From: Siderastrea siderea
Taxonomy: Eukaryota > Cnidaria > Anthozoa > Scleractinia > Rhizangiidae
Direction: 5' to 3'
DNA length: 64,000 nucleotides
Assembly: GCA_964030785.1 (NCBI GenBank)
Contig: OZ034966.1
Span: 1,248,501-1,312,500, forward strand
The translations under genes were made by a program, and so were the position numbers. Below are positions 50,301 through 62,454 of the stretch, piece by piece; position 1 is the stretch's first letter, and every line of letters begins with the position of its first letter. The notes beneath the pieces are model-generated. The model was not told the origin of the DNA, searched no databases, and saw only the letters and a list, made by a program, of their open reading frames with translations.

Positions 50301-50851
50301 TTATTTTTTCAACTTCACAAGACCATGCTTCGATTACATGGTAGCCAGCATCTCGAAGCTTTTGTGTACGTGCAACAGTTGCTTTAAATCTATCTTCTCG
50401 TGTTTGGTTATTAGTTATTATTCTATTTCGATCATAAGGGTAACATTTTCGACATCCATGCCAATAACATCAATGATATTGAAAAACAGTCTTTGTTTCA
50501 TGGTTATAACTGATTTGAAAAAATATGTCTTGCGTAAAAAGATGTGTTTACTTTCTCTCTTATTTTTTTCATAAAAACGGGTGTAAGATCTTTTTCAAGA
50601 TCTCGAATAAAACGCCATCTAATGAAACGGCGCCCTCTTTCTTCTTCTCCCTCATATTCAGCAATATCATATAAATCAAGAATTTCATTTTGATAGTTTG
50701 TAACATTTCGGATTTTTTCTCGAGGAATTGGATCAAACTTCTTTAAAATTTCTTGTGTTTTTCTCCCCCTTCTACGAGGAGGAGCAGTTGGTTGATATTT
50801 TTTTGGAATTAAAGGTTTTTTTTCCACTTTTTCAAAAATAGGTTCATCCAA
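47343..50851 (-). pseudogene. polB: Family B DNA polymerase (B lineage), broken in several places
   Basis: From the N-terminus: RRRGRKTQEILKKFDPIPRE (about 50790-50730), then a break near 50450-50504. There WHGCRKCYPYDR (about 50465) follows much too soon, so some hundreds of residues seem lost. Then ExoI FDFEARGD (about 50250), ExoII GFNSGKYDLNL (about 49940), the 650-bp MITE (48995-49644) and ExoIII YYNNLDV (about 48890). A frameshift follows near 48626, then motif A GYDANALYLSTM (about 48590), motif B KLLGNSGYGK (about 48075) and motif C MDTDSNY (about 47790). No ATG opens the N-terminal frame (TTG at 50851). It differs in lineage from the intact A polymerase. Confidence 0.88.
48995..49644. 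mobile_element. 650-bp foldback MITE, copy 2, inside the B polymerase
   Basis: Same ends and length as copy 1 (32776-33425): CACGCCGGGCCAG ... CTGGCCCGGCGTG. The TTT on both sides (48992-48994, 49645-49647) is the target duplication. It interrupts the polymerase between ExoII and ExoIII. Both copies are flanked by TTT. Confidence 0.93.
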
Positions 50852-50856
50852 TGTTA

Positions 50857-50973
50857 TTAATAGTTTTTTCGAACAGCAGGAGCGTCCTCTGCAAGTAATT
50901 GCTCTAAAGCTTGTAACGTTTCTGGACCAAGCTCTTTCAATAGCTCTTCAAGGTTTATGTTTTGTGCAGTCAT
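50857..50973 (-). pseudogene. Truncated duplicate of the cysteine-rich gene in the right repeat
   Basis: Thirty-four codons are the same as the start of the gene at 625, and four different codons then run to a stop. It exists because the terminal repeat includes the 5' part of that gene. The original coding end is missing. The reading frame stops 6 bases before the first usable codon of the polymerase. Confidence 0.85.
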
Positions 50974-51235
50974 TTCAACTCGGGTATAACATTGATTTGT
51001 AAACCTTTAATTAAAAATGTTTTTATGTTGGGCGGTTTGTTTCGGTTAAGTAGTAAATGGTGAAGTAAACAAATACTTCCTGATTGTCAGAGGTTTATTT
51101 CCCAATTTTAAAGCTCCCACTATAACAAAAATAAGCGAGCAAAGGGAGCTTATTTTTGTTATAGTGGGAGCTTTAAAATTGGGAAATAAACCTCTGACAA
51201 TCAGGTGGTATTTGTTTACTTCACCATTTACTACT
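50873..51235 (-). repeat. Right terminal inverted repeat of Polinton B, with terminal hairpin
   Basis: It is the complement of 373-725 with one 10-bp addition next to the hairpin (about 51038-51047). The hairpin is 51049-51235, 187 bp, as on the left. The hairpin centre and the unequal arm positions (cacctg against ttcctg) lie in the same order as on the left, so the hairpin has one fixed orientation relative to the end. Confidence 0.93.
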
Positions 51236-51240
51236 ACTTT

Positions 51241-54200
51241 CGTGCGTACATATTCGACGAGGAACAAGAATTTCCTATACCAGCCTACACCTTACACATG
51301 ATGGAGGCTTAACGTTTTACAGTTAAACAACTGTTATACCGACTTTGCGATTTGTCTTTGTGTGTATGAACCGTGTATCTGTGGTCGGTAACCAAATGTA
51401 GCTTACATTCTATAAACCTCAAGAATTGAACTATTGTTTCAGCGGTGTTTTTTCTCTAGAATACTTTGTTTAGGGATTGAATGGGTTTTGCTGAATGCTC
51501 TTCGAAGATACCAGTGATTAGACATAACAATAATAATGACACTTGTTTCATGGAATCATTAATGATCTGTAAGAACTGATTTCGTCAGTTGATAATATCA
51601 AATTATTAGAACTACAAAAGTGGATTAAAAAGCAAACAAGCTACTTTGGACCATCTTAAGTGTAGCTCAAAGGCGAGTACCAATTTCTCCTGTTCCTCTT
51701 CCCGTAAGAACTTGTTTGTGCATGAAAAGACGAGCAAACTAGCGCATACCTCAGTGGTCGGAGAAGTGAGCACCGTCAACTGTGACCTGCTCACTTGCTT
51801 GGAGAAATCTGTTTGCTACCAGCTACTGCAACTTTTCATCAAGAATCTCAAGGTGAATGTTAAATGTTACACATTCACTTGCGAAGTTTTGATTTCATCC
51901 GGCGCAGACACTACGTCATGTAAACTTCCCTTCAATCGTACTAGGAAAATTACCAATTCAGTTTTGATATTTTTTCTTTTCACTTGCGAAAGCAATTTGC
52001 TGATTGCATAAAAACGTAGTTATTTCCCTGCAACAAATGATATTAAAAAGCCGGTGAACTTCAAGTCGGGGCCTTAATACTAATTAACGATATGAGAGGC
52101 TTTGAGACACATAAGGGCAATCTGCGTTTACATAGGGGAAAATACTTTTAGTAACTACTGAACAAAGCAAACTGCAAATGTTTATCAGCTGCAGCATAAA
52201 CTGAAACAATCCTCATGTATTGTCTACTGAAGAGAAACGCCCATCCCTTGCCCGCACCCGTGAACGGGAATTGAATTACGTTGTCACATTGCCTGGTCGC
52301 TGGTGTGATGCCGCTTTACCAAGTGAGCTGCGAAGCAGGTCATTTGTGAGTTAACTTAAGCCCACGATTTTTGCTTCTGACAGTTAAGATACCGTATGTC
52401 TATTCTAAAACCACCTGTATGCCCGATACCTTTAGGAAAGTTTGTTTAGAGGTGTGCTGCCGGTCTTCCAAATCCTGACCCTACTGAAATTATTAATCCT
52501 GGCCTTGGCAGGCAAATCACGCAATATCATATCAAATGGTTCTTTTTGGTTAATTCTCTATCTTTTTTCTATACATCAGGCCCCAGTTGTTCAAAAGTTG
52601 GATAGCGCTATCCACCGGATAAATCACTATCCAGTGGATAATGCAATTGGTTTCCCTAACACTTATCCACTGGATAGTGATTTATCCGGTGGATAGCACT
52701 ATCCAACTTTTGAACAACTGGGGCCAGATAAATATGTATATGCCCTCTACAGCTGCACCCAAACCATGCCCAACTTTAGTCCAAAAGGCAGGACCCAATA
52801 TCTGGACAATTTGTAGGCAAAAATGGCTAAAAAAAATCTTTACCCTTTTGGGCGGTACACACCTGTTTTCGCGTACAACCCAAGCAAACAGACTCCCAAA
52901 TAAAGATCTTGCTTTGTTAACCGTGCGCCAGTTCCTCCGACGGCCTTCAATGTTTGGCCATTTCTCTTTACTGTATAAAGCTATACGGGCAAGTTCCTTT
53001 TACATACTATCGCTAAATTTAACATCACAGTTGCAAGGAATCTGTAGTTTGCTTTCGTCAATAGTTACTTCAAGTACCTTGACAGTTGATGCAGGTATCC
53101 CTTTTTATCTGGTTCTAAACCTATAACTAATGTAAAGGCCTCCCATATTGTTAGTGTTAAGCCCCTGCCTTGACGTTGACCTTCTTTTTCATCCTGTTTG
53201 TTTTGTTAGGGAAAGGAAAAAGGATTTGGTTTTTTTGAAACAGCAAAATAGTTTCAGCAACTGAGAGAAAAAATGGCTTAACTGAATTGAAAATTTTCCT
53301 GGTACATTTGGACTGAAATTTACATGAGGTAGTGTCTATGTGAAACGAAATCAAACTAAACCAGAGCTAATGTAATTTAAAGCTATTTAACATTTATCTC
53401 CAGTTGAGATTCTTGATGAAACGTTTCAGTGTTTGGCAGCAAATAGGCTTCTTCAAGCAAGTCCGTAGATTGCACGTGACGGTATTTATCCTAACACTGA
53501 GGTATGTCCTCACATTTTTTAAATATATTTTCATGCGCGATGCGTGGAGAAGTATCTGACGGGCGGAAGAATCGGCGGCAATTAATACCCGCTTTTGAGC
53601 CCCATTCTAGATTATCCAAATTTCTTCGTTTGCTTTCTTTAGTCCACTTTTTAAATTCTAATTTATTCTAGATTTCAACTTGGGGCCTTAATGATTTGCA
53701 ATCAATTAAAGTGACGAAATCTGTTGCAGCAGATTATTTCTTGTTTACGTGAAACATTAATATCATTATGTCTGATTACTGGTATCCTCGAAGGGCATTC
53801 AGCAAAACCCAGCAATTCACTCCCTAAACAGAGTGTTCTGGAGGCAAAACACAGCTGAAACAATGGTTCAATTGTTGAGATTTTATAGAATGTAAGCTAC
53901 ATTGGGTTACCGACTAACTGCAACAAGCCAGACACACGGTTCATACACGCTAAGACAAATCGCAAAGTCGTTATAACAGTTGTTTAACTGTAAAACGTCA
54001 AGCCTCCATCATGTGTAGGGTGTAGGCTGGTATAGGAAATTCTTGTTCCTCGTCGAATATGTGAAATTATTTGGTTGCCATTTTCCCCTTGTAAAATAGT
54101 AAATCTGCCGTCGAGAAGTTATCCACGCACGAAAGTCGCTTCTGTGTCACGCACAGTAACGCAACCTCTCGACCTCAATTCTCTCATTTCAGCCTTTTTT

Positions 54201-54504
54201 TGTAGCCTATAAATTTATTTCAGATTCTGAATGATTGAAAACGACACCGAAAAGCCAAATAAATCTATTCGAATAGCTTGAAATAAGCTTCTGCTGGAAA
54301 TTAAATAATACACACGTGACGCACCTTAAAATTTATCGGGGGGAGGGGTGGGGAAGGAACGACTTCAATAGCTGCAAAATATTTATGTGAAAAATCTGCG
54401 ACAGTGAAGTAATTCAAACGATAACCGTATACTTTGTTAGCTTGTGTTTTACATTTTTACAGGTTTCATGTGTTTTTTTAGTGTTAAAAGGTGATTTAAC
54501 GCGA
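51241..54504. mobile_element. Foldback element C, right part
   Basis: Arms 51241-52030 and about 53220-54065 are inverted copies, about 75-85 percent alike (best at 51248-51330 against 53995-54055, for example cgacgaggaacaag). Bases 54127-54504 are the inverted copy of 1-372. With the 372 bases left of Polinton B the element is at least 3.6 kb with arms over 1 kb. The right arm has about 60 bp (54066-54126) absent from the left. No transposase frame seen. Confidence 0.82.
52579..52725. mobile_element. Palindromic MITE, 147 bp, inside element C
   Basis: GGCCCCAGTTGTTCAAAAG at the left is mirrored at the right; arms of about 65 bp with gatagcgctatcc and ggataa motifs are almost perfect. The centre is gcaattggtttccc. 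Confidence 0.9.
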
Positions 54505-57500
54505 CCCTTTTGTCTCTCAGCAGATATGTCTATTTTAGGAAAATGTCAATTTTGCATAAGCTATATTGAAGATTAAAAAGGAATTGCCCGCAAAGATTTT
54601 TCGATAATATTCAAGTAGATTCCTTTGGCTGTTTTGGGAAATGCAGATCAACCATAGATCTTGTCTACTACATAGAAAAAATTACTTTGAAATTTGGTAA
54701 AATTGGCACTTTTTCAAATCTGTCAAACCACACTCTCTGTTGAAAACTATTGTTCAGCTGATAAGAAGAGTCTGAAAGAAATATTAGTATTTTTGTGAAG
54801 AAGAAGGACAGTTTAGTAACGAACATCATTTGATTTATGATTGCTAATGTTTGTTTTGACAAGAGACATGCAAAGTTGGTAAATTTTGGGAATTTTTTTG
54901 AGCCAAAATTGCTCCCAGGGGGGTAAAACTTAAATTGCCTGTCACGTGACCACATTAACATTAGAAGGCAGAATAAAGTCGATTTGATTACTTGCTCATG
55001 ACTAGCTTTGAGCAGGCAAAGTTTGAGATAGGGTTGTTTCTGACCATTTCCAAAAATCTTTGAACCTCTCGTGGACTGGCTCTTAATGGCGTGAGAAGAA
55101 GCCACTAAGACAAGACTTTTACGGGATTTCTTACTTCAAGAAAACTATACACTGCAATAAATGATTTGTATTATCTTCACATCAGGAAATAACAAGAAAG
55201 AGTGGTTTATATAGCGGCCGCAAAACTTTAAGACAGCGAGCGCAAAAAATAAAATAATCGGATTATTTTATTTTTTGCGCTCGCAGAAAAACGAACAAAG
55301 AAAAAAAGAACAACGAAAAATCATGAGCTTTGATGAATAAAACAGTCGCTTGAAGAAAACTGCTCCGAAAATTCGAAAGAAAGATGTGTTTTCTATTTAG
55401 CTAAGGAAATGATGTCGACTGTTGGCTGAAATCGATCCGTTTTTTTTTTTTTGGCTCTCACACAAAGCAAACAGCAATTCAACAATTCAAAGGAAAGCAA
55501 ACATCAAAACATCTTACCTTTTACCGCGTACTCTATGTTTATCGGCAAATTCGTTAAAACTATACGGCGATAAACAAGGGAAATAACCCCAAATGTTCGG
55601 ATAAAGAAATGCTTTTTATTTTGCTGAAGTGGTACTGTCGGTTAAGTTTTTTTGGTTTGTCAATTCGATTTTCTTGCTTGGAAACTGGAAATATTCTTGA
55701 ACTGCTCGAAGCGTTTGTTTGAAATGAACAGCGCCGAGAGCAAATTCGCTACCAAATGTACAGCTTGATTCAGCGAAAACGATGCAAATTCACCGTGGCT
55801 TTACTGCTTGAATAGCGCAACTCTTTCTCCAATGCTTTCTTCCTTTCTCATCAAGATGGAACGTTGACTGCCGTAGATAAATCCAACTTACTTTTTCCAT
55901 CCATTTGGGCCTTTCTTTTCTACGGCTGCTCGAGTGATTAAACATGAAATCTTGCTTTCTCGTTAAGACCACGAATCATAGAAAAAATAAATACGTTTAT
56001 TAGAAACTGGACTAGGTATATTGGATTTCTAGCATTTTGATTGGCTGAACGGAGCTAGGCTATCAGCTCATATACCTGCTGCGACCAAATATGGTCAAGA
56101 AACGCTCAACAACAAAATGGACAAAATGAGCTGAAAGTTCTTTTCCTCGCGAGCAACCCGGCGAGAAAAATGGACGAGAAAAATAACTTGGCAGCGAATT
56201 TAAATTAAGCAGAAACTCCAACAGCATCACCAACAAGCATCACCAACAGTATAGTTTAACGCAAGTCAGAAATGCTTGAAGAAACTGTTCAGAAATAGAA
56301 ATTTAAGCATTATAAGCGTTACGTCGATCATTGAAATTGAACAAACGGTAGGTTTTATCAGGAAGGCTTTCCACTTCAAAATGTCAAGGTAAGACACAAA
56401 ATAAAACACAGTGAAATGGGGCAGGAGCATTTAATAAAAACTATCACACATTCATGGCGATCGGTGCGAAAATCATTAAGCAGTCTAAACAAGTACTAAA
56501 CAAAATACAGCTGCAAACTACCAAGAAGGAAGGATGCTCAGATAGAAATCGGATGCCATGCAAACGGAGTTGAATCGCTTTTCCAGTTGTTTGAATGTTG
56601 TTTTTATCATTCCGTCCGCAACCTCTAAACCGAGAACAACTGCATTTTGCGCTCTGCGTTTAACAAACTATGATGGTGAATTCTAATGTTAATTGCTACA
56701 GTAATCTTGCTTCTGAGCTGCATAGAAATTACCTCTTTAAGTTCAAATTTGTTCGGCTGTCTTCAGTTTGATCAAACACGCACATGATGGCTCCGTTGTG
56801 CAAACAGATTAATACAAACTTGTTCAGTTTCAACTCCAGCAGCTAATATGGTGAAATTGTACAGCTTCAATCCGCTTTGCACGATGATTGCCTCAATGTT
56901 TCAGGAAAAATCAAACATGTACCATATTTCAGAGCCAATAATTAGAAGATTTTTTCCAAACCTTGTGCTACTTTGTTCACCTTCGAGCATTTTTCAGTGA
57001 TTCATTCAGCTTTGCAATAAAACGCTGCAACACTTCGCAAGGTTTTTTGGCGCCTTTTTCGTTCAGTCATGTGATCGATTCTTGTTCCGTCTAAATTTCT
57101 TTTCCAATTTTTCCCGTTCTTTCTTGATTTTTTTAAATACTGGTAAAGTTTTTAATAAAACAATTATTCTACTCGGGCTTGCTGGATATCAAATGATTAT
57201 AACCAACTCGGCGCTACGCGCCTCGTTGGCTATCGTCGGTTTTTATCCGACTGTTACAGCAATGTACACATGAGTGTTTTTAAAACTTGATTTGGGGGGG
57301 CTGCGATTTGCTTTTCTTATCAAGCAAAACAGAAAAGGAAACCATTGCAAATGCCTATTGGACTTTTGGATCATATAAATAAAACGAGACAGCCTATTAG
57401 GTCTGTCGAAATGATGGGTGGTTTTATCCAAGTGAACGTGCTGTAAATCTTTTTGGTGTCTGTAAATCTTTTGTTCTGTTTTGATCTCTCAAACAGCATA

Positions 57501-59399
57501 TTTTTGGTTCTTCATGTATAGTTAGAATTCGTTCTTAATCTCTGAAAAGTGCTCAGATTATCACTGAAAAAGGAAAGCGAGAAACCCTCACGACCGAGAC
57601 GAACCTTCTCATTAAATGGCATCGAGCCAAAGCTTAGGGCCTCTTTACAATTTATGAATTTATGTTCGTTTGCTAGTTCACGTCGATCAATTTCCTTGCA
57701 CAGACGTAAATGAGTTTGTTGGTCTTTAAAAATCAGAGCTACTTTTTTATCACCCACTGCTCATATATATTTCACTCTTTCGGAGATTCTAAAAGTAAAA
57801 GAAAAAAAGCGAAACATGCCACCATTAATTCATTTTGTAAAAATACAAGAAGACAATACAGTGGCGTCAAGAAAAATGCGGACGCATTACTGTCTATGCG
57901 TCCTCATCTTTGTCAGATGGTTCAGTGCTAATTTTTGTTTGTGGGCTTATTTGAGTTTGGTACGGGTTGCAGTTAATTTAATTAACATTTCTGAGTCAAA
58001 AGTATGTTAGTTTCTTGGGGCGGGGGGTGGGAATGCGTAATGTCTAAACAAACCTGGGGCCGCTCGATCAGCGTCGAGGCAACCAAACAGCAAGGAATTC
58101 TTGGAAGCTGGACGTTTCTGTTTTCATTGGTTCCTGAAAATACTGCCCCAGGCTGTTGAGCTGACGAGGAATGAGTATGATGTTGTGTTCCTTTATTTAT
58201 TAATAATAAATGATAAAATGGATTACTTATTTCATTTCCGTTCAGTTTTTGCTATTCAATGTATATTAATCACGCTAAACTTAGATAAGTTGTGTGTTCC
58301 CCAGTATTCTGGTTTGATTTCCAAAATATTCACAAATCAACAACGGATATCGCAAATTGTTGTATTTTGATGCTTTTATTTACTGGTTATTGGATGTACT
58401 TCAGATTTAAACATCGTTACACAAAGGAACTACTCTTTACTAAACATGTTTTGGTGTTTGCTTTCACAACTGCTGCCTGAGATTAAATTTCTTGGCAAAA
58501 AAGTATATATGTCGAAAGTCCGCGCGGGCAGATTCCGCTCCCCACCCAGGTTCTAAATAGGGCTAAACATCATTTCAAAGGCAAAACAACAAGAAGTATT
58601 ACAGGGATACAACGAATATGTGCAGTGATCTATTCAACTTTGTCAAACTGGACAGTGTGAGGGCAGCTTTTTTTGGCGATACAGCAGGTCTGCCCAGTCT
58701 AACGAAACCTTAAGAGATGACAAGCCACCCTTATTTTCCCAGTAGAAGCAAACACTGAGCATGCAAAAATCATTTGAGGTTTCAAGCATACCCTAAAAGA
58801 CATTTCATGTAAAAGAGCGATAGGACATTCAAGCCATATTTAAATCCGACGAACATAATTACGTAATAGATGTTCTGTTAGGTTGTAACTTTAAAACCTA
58901 ACAACTTCTGTTTAGCTATGGACATTCGAAAAATTCTGTGGGTATCTGGGCAAAACCTTTATTCTCTTGTGTTACCCTTACACTCAGTTAGCAAACATTT
59001 ACATGAGTTCTTACGTGCGCATGAAACACATCAACCGAGTAGTGTTATTACCAGTCGTGAGATCACAGCCGTATAATTCTGTTTGTAAGCAGGCGGGGAA
59101 GGGGGGCTCAACATCAAGAGAAAACCGTACAAACAGGGTGACAAAAGGCTCCTTCAATTTTTATTTGACAATGGAGGAAGCATTGCTATTTCCCTCAATA
59201 ACCTTAAAAAGCAAGGCAAAGATACAATTAATATGGTATGATAATCGAGCTGGCCAATTCTGAAATAGGCACAACTGCATGAAAACAATTTTATTTCTAT
59301 AAGTGATAACAAAAGCAGAGTCAGGGCATCAAATTGAAATGACCACAGCAGCTAAATGATGTACTCGGAAGAAAACCAACTTAACAAAGAGCTCATAGT
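54505..59399. other. Gene-poor intergenic DNA
   Basis: I find no convincing exon. Noted: a perfect palindrome at 55236-55284, a T12 run near 55440, and at about 58594-58635 a block similar to the right end of the Mutator-like element (aacgaatatgtgcagtg ... caactttgtc). No tRNA or rRNA gene recognised. Confidence 0.5.
55236..55284. repeat. Perfect palindrome, 24-bp arms
   Basis: gcgagcgcaaaaaataaaat plus aatc is followed by one base and then its exact complement. Only a single base lies between the arms, so it can form a cruciform. Confidence 0.9.
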
Positions 59400-59655
59400 G
59401 AAGGTAAGGTAAGGTGAAGTCGCTCACGAGCCAAGGTGGCGCACACAAGCCGGAGCTCAACCCGGTTTCTGTAGCATGAAGCAGCTGAGAGTATTGCTAT
59501 TCTCCCTTGGATGGAATACTTGTCCATTGCAGGGTTACCCCCAGCAGTATGTCGCCAGTGCCCATCTATACACCTGGGTGGCAAGGAATGGGCGTCAAAC
59601 CACCGATCTTCAGATCTGAAATCCAACGCGCTAACCACTACACCACTGCGCCCCC
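59400..59655 (-). mobile_element. tRNA-derived SINE
   Basis: Read on the minus strand from about 59655: ggcgcagtggtgtagtggttagcgcg contains a Pol III A box (tagtggttagcg), and ggtttgacgcccattcc about 50 bases on is a B box. A tRNA-unrelated body follows, and the 3' end is ccttaccttacctt at 59400-59416. Confidence 0.8.
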
Positions 59656-59944
59656 TCTGCTCCTATATAAACAGTGGAAATAAAATCAGTGCATCAGCTG
59701 CATTACCAACCTGAGGAGTAAGTAATGTATCAGTCAATTCCAAGCGAGATCATCCCCCCCCGGGCAACCCCTGGGCATTTGACCTCCTTTCTTGCCCAAA
59801 TGGTGGGGAATTTGACACGAACAGAAGCCCGGACCGTCGGGCATTTGACCGTCGACAAAATGTTGGTCAGCGGTTAAGATTAAAAGTTATCTTGTGCTTC
59901 ATATAACGCGTCATAACTCCACATGGTGGGATCAGCTATTCAGT

Positions 59945-62402
59945 ATGCCGTTGTACAAAGTCTGGTCTGCTAAAAAGGACGTCAGGAAATCTATCGTTGC
60001 AGTTGATTTCTTGGATTTTGTATCAAAAGGTAAGCTTTGTCTTTCTGTTTTAAATACCATAAACTTTTTAATAGCGGGATTCGTTGGCATCCGCCGAGTG
60101 AGCCGCCAGGAGTGATGGAAGAAATTCGCTTGCGTAAATAAAAGTCGGGTGTCGCTGGTTTTCGAAGGGCCTGACCAAAAGATCGAACATTTTCATTAAT
60201 ATCAAGTTGGGTGAAAATTTCTGATTGACAAAAGTTTAGATTGCTGTGTGATAAATAGTGTGGTGAAGTTGTAAACAACAGAAGCGACTTGAAATGCGAA
60301 TCCGTGGACGAGGTCGCCGCGTAAAACTTCACGTAATTAAAGCTCTATGGTTGACACATCCTATAAATTTGCTTATAACACTCAGCGGGCTTTGATTTGT
60401 ATTAAAAAAATCGTTTTTGTGGATAACTCGCGTACGTTTCAAGTTTAGAAAATATTTTTTTTTGGAAATTGCGTATCAACTTGAAATTATTAATTTGGCT
60501 TGAATTTTGTTTTTGGAAAAATAACAAGACTCTAGTCAAAGACATTGAAACTATATTACGCTAGCGGGAGAGTGAAGTTTAAAGTAGTTGGTTATTTTTA
60601 TAATCATCAAATATTGTCTTAAATCGGTTCCATTTCTTTATTGTACAATGAAAACTTTCTTAGTCTGACTTCAATTGAACTCATACGGCGCTTGTGTACC
60701 ACAGGGAAGGAAAAGCTTGGGTTTTCGAAAGAACAAGAGGTACAAATCATCACAGAAGATGATGGGACGGAAGTTGAGGCTGACACTTTTGCTGAGTTTC
60801 CACCTGCCACAGTGTTTCTTTTCAAGTCTGCTTCTGTGGATTCTCTCCAACAAAGCGGCGAGGACACTGCAGGAAGCAAGACGACCCTCAAAGGTGTTGT
60901 ATTGACATAGTCAATTTTTACTATATACTATCTGATCTCATTTCTTTAAAAATACCTACCGTGCTTTAAGGAAGTACAGGACGTTATTTTTATTACCTTA
61001 CGAATAGTTGATTTATTATGTTCATTACTTTTCTCTTTTTAGCGCCGAAAAACCTCAGTGAAGATGTCATTAACAAAAATTCTAAGATTTATGGCTTTAA
61101 CAAGGAATCTGCAAAATTGTCAGACTGGCAAAACGCAGTCAATGCGGCAGCATTGGAGTTGGCAAAAAATGACCCCAATCTGTTGTACAACCGAGCAGAG
61201 CTCAAGTTAAAAGCAGAGGAAGAAGCAAGGAAGACCTTCGTTTTTAAGAAACGGTCTGGATCACGCAGCGTTCGAGTGAACAACAACGCAGAACCAGCTG
61301 TTAAAAGAGCCAAACTGAGTGCAGATGATCGGAAAGAAAAAATTTCTGCTGTGTCAATCCAGATTGACTTGGTATCAAAGCAAATAACGGCAAAGCAAAA
61401 TTTGTGCAGCAGGGCAACCTCAGTAAAGGATTACACCTTATGCTCAAAGCTTCAAGGTGAAATGAGGGCACTCTTCAAGGAAAAAGGGAGTCTGGAGTTC
61501 CAGCTAAAAGAGTTACAGAAAAAGGAATCAAAAAGCAAGTGGTATAAAAAGAAGAACTCCAAGCCAGAGTCTCCTTTGCCTCCCCCCTCAAGTTCCACTG
61601 TACGGGATATAAGAATGATGTTCAAAGTTAGCAGGTAAGGCAATTTTTACTTTAATTCAATCGTCACTTTTCTTTCCGGTGATATGAAAATACATCGTAA
61701 ACAGTTTGCATTAAAGGTTTTCTCTATATTTTACCAAAACCTAAAAGAAGTGATGAAAAGTTAGAACAAATCAATTACTACCGTGAAATGCTTAACCCCA
61801 TATTAGGTTCGAAGTAGAATGGAAAGAATATAATCCATACAACGTGCAGAAAACCTTTGGTGTCAAATTAAGTCCTAGAAATAAGAGAGGACGGCTTTTT
61901 CAAGATTTTTATGTCCCGTTGACGGTGTTATTTTCAACATTATCTGCAAATTCTTGTCTTTTTAGTCTCCTGACGTTATTACTACATCTGCTTTAATCAG
62001 CTGGAGCGTAACCTGGATTAAGAAGTTGCCAATTCTTTTTCAAAAACTATTATTAATAATTCATCCTCATAAATGAAAATTACAGGTGGGGAGCTCGTAA
62101 TACGTAAGCACAGTTTTACTACATTTCATTTTTGTTCCTAGCACTTCCACCAAAGTGACACATGATACCCCTGTACAAGCCAACCAGGCAAAGGGGCGCC
62201 TAAACCTCTGTTGGACAGTGTGGAGGAAAAAAGGGCAGATATTCTAGCGGCAACCGAAGAAGAAGAATCCAGCAAGGCAAATGTACCCGTTGTAAATTCT
62301 GATGTCTGTTCTCTTGGCGAGGGACAAAGTCATGATGACAAAGCGGATTTCACGGTTCCTATAGTTACCGAAAAAGAAGGCAACTGCGGAATTGTCAATT
62401 GA
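59945..62402 (+). CDS. CIDE-N domain protein, host gene with four exons
   Basis: Exon 1 is 59945-60029 (MPLYKVWSAKKD..., donor AAAAG|gtaagc). Exon 2 is 60705-60893 (acceptor ccacag, donor caaag|gtgttg). Exon 3 is 61043-61634 (acceptor tttttag, donor agcag|gtaagg). Exon 4 starts at 62142 or 62180 and ends at 62402. Phases of the first three agree. Exons 1 and 2 give a CIDE-N (CAD) domain: KEKLGF, EVQIITEDDGTEVEADTF, FPPATVFLF, as in DNA fragmentation factors, where it mediates protein pairing. Exon 3 is a charged helical region with nuclear-localisation-like basic patches. With the good acceptor at 62142 the frame is lost in ggggcgcc near 62195; one missing G, or the weak acceptor at 62180, would explain it. 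No nuclease domain is visible. Confidence 0.75.
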
Positions 62403-62454
62403 AGATTGTTCTCCAAATGATCCTTTTTTAGAGTAGGGAGTCCTCAGGCTAGTC

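Larger units (their letters stand above)
373..51235. mobile_element. Polinton B (Maverick/adintovirus-like), nested and decayed
   Basis: The element starts AGTAGTAAATGG and ends with its reverse complement, flanked by ACTTT on both sides (368-372 and 51236-51240); the base before is g on the left and t on the right, so the usual 6-bp duplication may have one change. Terminal inverted repeats are 353 bp (left) and 363 bp (right). Without Polinton A, the CACTA element, the MITE and their duplications the length is about 15.9 kb, normal for Polintons. It holds a fibre, A32-type ATPase, coiled-coil protein, penton, MCP, pX-like protein, protease, PLA2-like protein, VLTF3-like factor, integrase and PolB. 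Most of these genes are broken, so the copy is inactive. Confidence 0.93.

Noticed and set aside
1..54504. Free viral genome or bacterial contig contamination
   Set aside because: Exact target duplications, nested animal-type MITEs and an intron-bearing gene in the same window show integrated elements in a eukaryotic chromosome.
59400..59655. Functional tRNA gene on the minus strand
   Set aside because: A and B boxes are present, but no cloverleaf can be drawn and a SINE body with a simple-repeat tail follows.
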